Positions 58,040 to 64,000 of a stretch of 64,000 nucleotides of DNA are shown one piece after another. This DNA comes from Syngnathus acus (taxonomy: Eukaryota; Chordata; Actinopteri; Syngnathiformes; Syngnathidae). Every line of letters starts with the position of its first letter. Position 1 is the stretch's first letter. The translations under genes and the position numbers were made by a program. The notes under the pieces are model-generated. The model saw only the letters and a list, made by a program, of their open reading frames with translations. It was not told the origin of the DNA and did not search any database. The stretch spans positions 3,224,001-3,288,000 of the forward strand of contig NC_051099.1 in the NCBI RefSeq assembly GCF_901709675.1. The letters run 5' to 3'.

Positions 58040-61000
58040 CTGTGTGGAGAGAGAGAGGGAGCGAGAGAGAGAGGGGGGGTGAGTGTGTGTGCGAGAACCC
58101 GCCTACCCACACACACTTACACACTCCTCCCTCAACTCGCAGTGGACTGCCAGCATGTGTGTGTGTCTGTCCTCCCTTTAATTGCTGCTCATTGGCCTCA
58201 AGACTCACACACACGTTTTTTTTTTTGCAATAGAAAGTTGTGTAGGGCAGTTTATCCCCAAACTCAATTGATTCAAGGGAAATGGAAATTGTTGAAATGC
58301 CTCAAAAAGTACAGTAGTGACCGGAGATGCAAGAAACATTTGCTCCGTGATCACACAATTTTTTCTTTTTTTAAATTATCGTATGCATTTGTGAGGAGCT
58401 TGACCTTGGTCATCGGGGGGGAAGGGAGGAATGAAGCGAAGCTACATTCCGATTTTGCTAGCAGCTCGGGAAGTGCACACTCTCACTGAAAAAGACTAGT
58501 CATAAAACATGGAAAACAAAAATATGGTTCAATTTAGCAGGCGGCGTGTCTATCATGAGTGTGACTGTAGCGACCATTTTAGGATCAGTTCTTTGACCGA
58601 TCTGTCGCATATACTAGACGGATTTAATTGTTGTTAGTTGATTTCCGGTGGTAATCTAAACCCTGCTTGATGATGAGCATTCATGCAGAAAAAGTGAGAT
58701 GTTGGCTGCGGGACAAACAAAGATTGCATAACAAGCTGCTGATCTTCATTCTCTGTCAGAGATCAAGCTTCTGCATCCAACGTTTAGATGTGAAACTATG
58801 ACGGCGGCTTTCAACGCTAGCGCTTTTCCCTAACACGACCCTCCGCGGGGGTCCGGCTGCAACAGGAAGCGGGCGATTGAGCGGGATGAAGCGAGGTCAT
58901 AGAAGACCGCTTCCCACAGAACTAGCCAAACATGGCGTTATTGGCTTGTAATAGAATTAAGGGGGTGGCGTGGAAGCGATTTAGCGGATTAAAGGCCGCC
59001 ATGGCGTGCCGCGACAAGCTGCAGCGCTAAAGGCGCAGGTGGGGGATCATTATGCAAGAGCGGACGGCGGGCAGACGTGATGACGTTATTTCAGTCTGCA
59101 TTGTTTGTGAGTTTTGTCCTATGTTGCCACACCTGAAACCAGCCGGCGTCAGCGCCACTTCTTTTATTACATAACGCTGAATGACTTACAACTTTCCGAA
59201 CTTTTGCCGATTCGCTCAAGTTGAAATGAAAATGAGCAAAAGTGTTCTTCTACACTTTATATGCGTTGTGCAAATTGAGAGTTAGCATAAATACACTAGC
59301 TAGCGACATGAGCAATCGCATTAGGCGTTGGACATAAATGACTGAAAAAGATTTTTTATTTTTGACTTCGTGGATTATTTCTAGTCATTCGGTTTATCTG
59401 TCGTTATCGGCAATGTGAACTATCTGGTCGCCCAATTTCTTTTCAGCAGCTTTGCCAGATAAAATAGGCTGAATGCATAATGTATGTATTTATATACTTC
59501 TGGCCAAACAAGACGACACACATGCGCGCTTGGCTTCTCGTATGACACGGCGGCTTGCAGAGTTCTGCTTTTGCCCCGGGTCATGTCAGCTAATCCCTGT
59601 CTGGCCAATTTATATTTACCATTAGCAAAGAACACCGTCGTGCATTCTAATGTGCAAGGCAATCATACAGATGGCGCATTGCTCGGTCGGGACGTGAAAG
59701 CGACGTCGGTTGTTCCGATACCAGGGAACGTTTATGTGACAATAATCAAGGAAAAACATTTTTCAAGACAAACTATATTAGACTAGCCAAGGCCGCTGAG
59801 CCAGATGACCCCCCAGGGAGCGATGGCCAACGAGCCAATGAAAGAAGATGAAACATTTACTAGCGCTGGTAGCTCAACGGGGCTGTTCCACAAATAGGAC
59901 GCCTCTCAATACTTCGTAAGACCGTGGTAGAGCGTAATTTTCAAAGCCGCATTCCCGCACTTTCTGGAACTACAAAAATAAATAAATAAGAGCGCAACAC
60001 ATCTCACTTTGAATGATAACTGATGCTACCCAATGTATTTCTACTGGCCTTGATAAATTAGCCAGGATCTCATTTTGAACGGTTCCGCTTGTCCAAACAA
60101 AATTTCTCGTTCTGGGGTAGAGTCCCTGCGGTCGAAATGTCTTATTAGAGGCCGTGACTTGAAATGAAAAAAAAATAAAACCACCATATGTGATGTACCA
60201 GCTGCTCTTTTTGCAAACATGCTAACCTACCATTGCGCGCTTCTTAGCACAAGGTCATACAACACACACACGTCTGTAGCCTGCAGCTACTCATGAATAT
60301 TAATGAGGAGCTGTACTTTTGCTAACCAGGAATGCTGCAATTAGATGAGACAAACAACTAAAAGACTAATTTAGACGAATGTAGCCCACAAACTTTTATT
60401 AATTTGATATTTCCTGACAAATTGGTGACATTTTACTGTTTCCACATTATGAACAACTTAAAATTATATTGAAATCAAATGCATTTTAAATGCCGTGAAT
60501 GAATTATCGGCTTTTTCCCCTTATCATGTCAACTCGAGATCAAAAGTCTCGATAGAAATGGAGTCAGCTTGTTTACTTTGTTGCAGAAGTTTCAGTTAGC
60601 AGATTCATTTCCGCCTCTTACACGACTGAGTCAGCTCATTGTTTGATTTATGTATCACCCACAACTCAAAGAGCTTTGAAGAAGAGTTTGGCGAGATGAT
60701 GTAACCACAGTAGTTTGCTTTTGTGAAATATTCAAGACTTTCATCTGGTTGGAGCGTCATTTAAGTCATCTTGGCTGGTGTCCTCCACACCGTCGCGCAC
60801 GCTTAGCCACTTTGAGCTCCTCTAAAAGCAATGTCCTATTTTTAAACGTGAATACACTTAATTGTGTGTGAAAAGAGCACTTCGGAGGGCATTGTTAATC
60901 ATCGCGCCATTTACGTTTGCCTCGGGCACAAACTGAGGAGGAATAAGAAGAGTATTCCGAAGCACGCTATAAAGGGAAAGTCAAATTGGACAAAAAAATG

Positions 61001-63754
61001 AACGCAGATTTATCTGCATGCCGCTGTAGTGTATTCACAGACAGGGTTGCTACTCCCATCCTAATTTCGGCACAAAGCGACTGTACATTTTTTCATAGGT
61101 CTTCAACTAATGTGATTATTTCTGACTGGAATGTCAGTATTCCGGATTAGTTAACAGTTTCCGGGTCAAACAGCACAAGAGTCTTGTTAGTCGCCCAGTT
61201 GTGTCTCATCACATCGCTCGCTTCGAGGAACACCAAGCCGGCTTAGTGTCTCGGCCGTTTCCGCCTGCGAGTCGACGACGTAGATGATTTCGGTTGGATC
61301 GACAATGGCTGGAGTGCTGGGAAGCAGCCGAACACTTGACGCCGGAGTGATACATTTCACACACACACGTGACAGACTTCATTGGGAAAAAGTGGATGCA
61401 CGTCGAATCCCAACCCGCATTTGGAGAAAGAAAGAAAAGAAAAAAACACACCAGGAGATAAAAATAATGTACAAACAAAACAACGTGATTTCCGCTCTTC
61501 GTTTTTCATGCTCAGCACTTCCTTCTCAGCTAAATATTTAGTTTGGAAACATGTGAACAAAGAAGGGGGGGGACATTTATGTAACGGAACTCCCTGCAGG
61601 GAAAAGCCTCAACCAGCTGATTCATGGGAACGAAAGATTCTTGCTAAAAATAAATACCCGTATGTATGAAATATATTTTGCACCAGGAGCTGTGTTGGCA
61701 CACGGCAATAAATGAAAATGTCATGAAAGTGGTTGGAAAGTTGCAAATCGCTTTTTTTTTTAAGTTTTCAAGCACTCACTGAAATGTCTCGCATGCTTGA
61801 CAAATTTCCCTCACTTGATCGATTCCCGTCGGACATCCGAAGCATCCCCGGAATGCCGCGCCGGGTAATCGGCCACTCCCGTCGTCGTGGCGATCGGCAC
61901 ATCCTGGAGCGGGAAGAAACAACAGGTTGTGAGCGAAACGGAGGGCTGAGTGTCACGTGATAAGACAAGTCGTGGTGGCATTTGGGAGCTCCACTTTCAC
62001 ATGAGGAACAGCTCAGGGTTCAGAGGTCAGGTCACGGGGTCTTTGTAATTAGTCTGTCTGCGGAGGACCATTTATGACCTCTCAGACCTGGCATCTTCAG
62101 TCTGCAGAGTTCCCTCCAAATTTAGTTCTGGGGTCAATTATCTGGGAAGATAGCATAATCTTGACCCTTGTCGTATTTGGAACTAACACTTTGGCATATT
62201 TTAGGCAAATAGCTCTCGTCCAAACTTTCACAATAAAAGCATGTGAAGGAGGCAGGCATTCCTGGTGCCTTTTCCAAATGTACGTAACTGCCATTAGCAC
62301 CTCCGTGCGCAAGCGGGTGATGGGTATCGGGCGGCAGCGTGACTTTTACCTCTTTCTCTCTAATATGGGGGAGGTCACTTGAATGATTCCTCAATCGCAA
62401 ATAATGCTATGCTGTACATTTTCTTTACGTTCCATTAAATGCTTTTAGACCTCCTGAAGCTTTTTCTCTTCAGTCTCTATTATTCATCACCTCCGCACGT
62501 AAGGCTATTTATAACAGCTTTTAGCGTCTGTCAGTCAGGCTACAAATGCACTTCTCAACTGTACAAGATGAGCATTGATGCAGCAGAACAAGGTGCCGGC
62601 ATTGTGCTAGCTCAAAAGTATACAAATGCAAGCCCCGTGTATAATTAAATTACAGTGCCGCAATGGTCATACATAAAAGTGTGCTTTTAAATGATAAAAA
62701 CTTCAGAAGAAAAACAACAATCTCATCTTTTTTTCACATTTGTCTCATAATCTTGGAACGTTTTTCTTGCCCTTGCACTCCTTTGTGGCATAAGGAAGTC
62801 ACAATTCTGCATCAACATATTCCATCCCGCCAAGTCAACAAAGATCATCCAAGTATTTCTAAACATAGAGAAAGTAGATTGATGTCTGGACAATTTCTAT
62901 TAAAAAAAGAAAACAGAAAAACAATCACATGAGCATCCACAAGTGAGTCATCTATGTGTGTGTGCAGGGCACAGCTGTTCACTGTAATAAGGACCTGAAA
63001 ATCCAATTCCAGCATTCAAAACATGTAATCATAAAATCGTATTCATATTTCAGTAGCTCCGCACGCTCATCTGACAGCTCTGTGAGAGTGAGATGTTCAT
63101 GAAATGTTTTCATCTGTGCGCAACAGCCATCAATATTTGATACTGAATAATTGTCATCAATATTTGAATGTGTGTGTGTATTTGAACTCACCGCTTCTCT
63201 CTCTCTTGTTAGCAAATGCTTTCATGCATTTAGAAAGGGGGGAAAAAGTCGAGGTTCTCCATGATGTAACAATGAACCATTGCTTGGCTGCTGTGAAGGT
63301 CAACAACACCGCCATCTAGTGGAAATAATAGTCTAGTGCAACATATTTTGAATTGGACAAAGTTAGAAACACAATATAGCTCAAAAAGTAAAATTAATGT
63401 GAAGTACCCCAAGCAAGGGAAAACATGGAAACTAATGTGGCGGTTACGTTAAATTTTAACAGCTAATTATTAGCTGTCGAATAAACGAGCACCTGTCTCA
63501 ATGAAAACGCCAGGTCTGTTTAAAAAATCAAATAAAAACTATACAAGGGACCCCAGCTACTCAAGGGGAATAAAGACCAGAATCAAATACAAATGGCAAA
63601 CTACGTTGAGTCTTTCGTGTCACAATTGTACATTTTATAGTTAACGCGTTTGAACGCTAGCATCGATGTTAGCCAACGAGCTAACAAATATTTCGTTACA
63701 ATTCGAAGTCATTTTAGGGGAGACGAGTACAATAAGAAGATACGTTTCACTCAC
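58040..63754. other. Gene-poor right flank
   Basis: About 5.7 kb of AT-rich DNA with short GA and CA runs (58049-58090). No domain, tRNA or rRNA was recognised on either strand. Confidence 0.5.
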
Positions 63755-63802
63755 TTGCCCAAATTTTTCGTTTTTTATCATAGCTCGATTAATTTTCGTC
63801 AT
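63755..63802 (-). other. Possible first coding exon, MTKINRAMIKNEKFGQ
   Basis: On the minus strand an ATG opens 16 codons that end in a strong donor (CAA/GTGAGT). GC-rich sequence with an ATTGGTTGG CCAAT-type box lies just upstream (about 63840-63875), resembling a promoter. Downstream exons would lie to the left but none was recognised. It could be an unidentified gene or a distal tiam1 start. Confidence 0.25.
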
Positions 63803-64000
63803 TTTCTAACCCGGAGGAGGTGATAAGTGATGCTGGCGGGCCGACCGCGAGCCACTGAGCGGCCAACCAATATGCACTTTCGTTACACTTGACTGTTCTT
63901 TTTGTGACGTAAAATTAAAAAACAAAATTAGTCTACTATATTTTTGGGGGGAACAAAAAAAAAAAAAAAAAAAACTAGTTACAAAGTTTATTTACCTTAT

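Noticed and set aside
59865-59945. tRNA-like string GGTAGCTCAACGGGG
   Set aside because: I could not pair an acceptor stem, anticodon arm or T arm around it.

Overview
This window looks like a compact ray-finned fish (teleost) genome. It holds vertebrate multi-exon genes with very short introns (many of 58-130 bp), GT-AG splice sites, AATAAA poly(A) signals, CA/GT microsatellites and the short dispersed sequence around GTACCTAATGAAGTG. No bacterial operon, phage, CRISPR array or complete transposon was found. All gene names rest on recalled family sequences, because no search could be run.

Layout from left to right: chordc1 (+, 1396-4774); tyr (-, 8027-5805); grm5 (+, 9911-15919), divergent from tyr across a 1.9 kb spacer; rab38 (+, 17558-19338); bach1 (-, 24077-21055), convergent with rab38; map3k7cl (-, 27578-25601); grik1 (-, 34348-29719); tiam1 (-, 51156-36967). 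About 12 kb of mostly non-coding DNA follows and probably holds 5' non-coding tiam1 exons. For each of the eight genes I traced exons whose splice phases join into one open frame: 339, 537, 1093, 212, 700, 138, 898 and 1564 residues.

The left block (chordc1-tyr-grm5-rab38) matches human 11q14. The right block (bach1-map3k7cl-grik1-tiam1) matches human 21q21-q22, with the bach1/map3k7cl pair inverted relative to human. The join lies between rab38 and bach1. Functionally, tyr and rab38 are both melanosome genes (melanin synthesis and cargo delivery) and both carry MITF-type E-boxes nearby. grm5 and grik1 are glutamate receptors, bach1 is a haem-sensing repressor, tiam1 is a Rac activator, and chordc1 is an HSP90 co-chaperone.

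Points that deserve attention are: an Ala in place of the tyrosinase 'waterkeeper' Asn, plus Trp in place of the Glu after a copper ligand; an NKCE G4 box in rab38; an arginine codon at the grik1 Q/R editing site; several grm5 introns that split parts which, as I recall, are single exons in mammals; five perfect TGACGTCA palindromes in 418 bp at the start of bach1; repeated segments inside BACH1; a candidate internal first exon for a short tiam1 isoform; and triplicated ETS modules at the chordc1 promoter. I found no wholly new multi-gene system.
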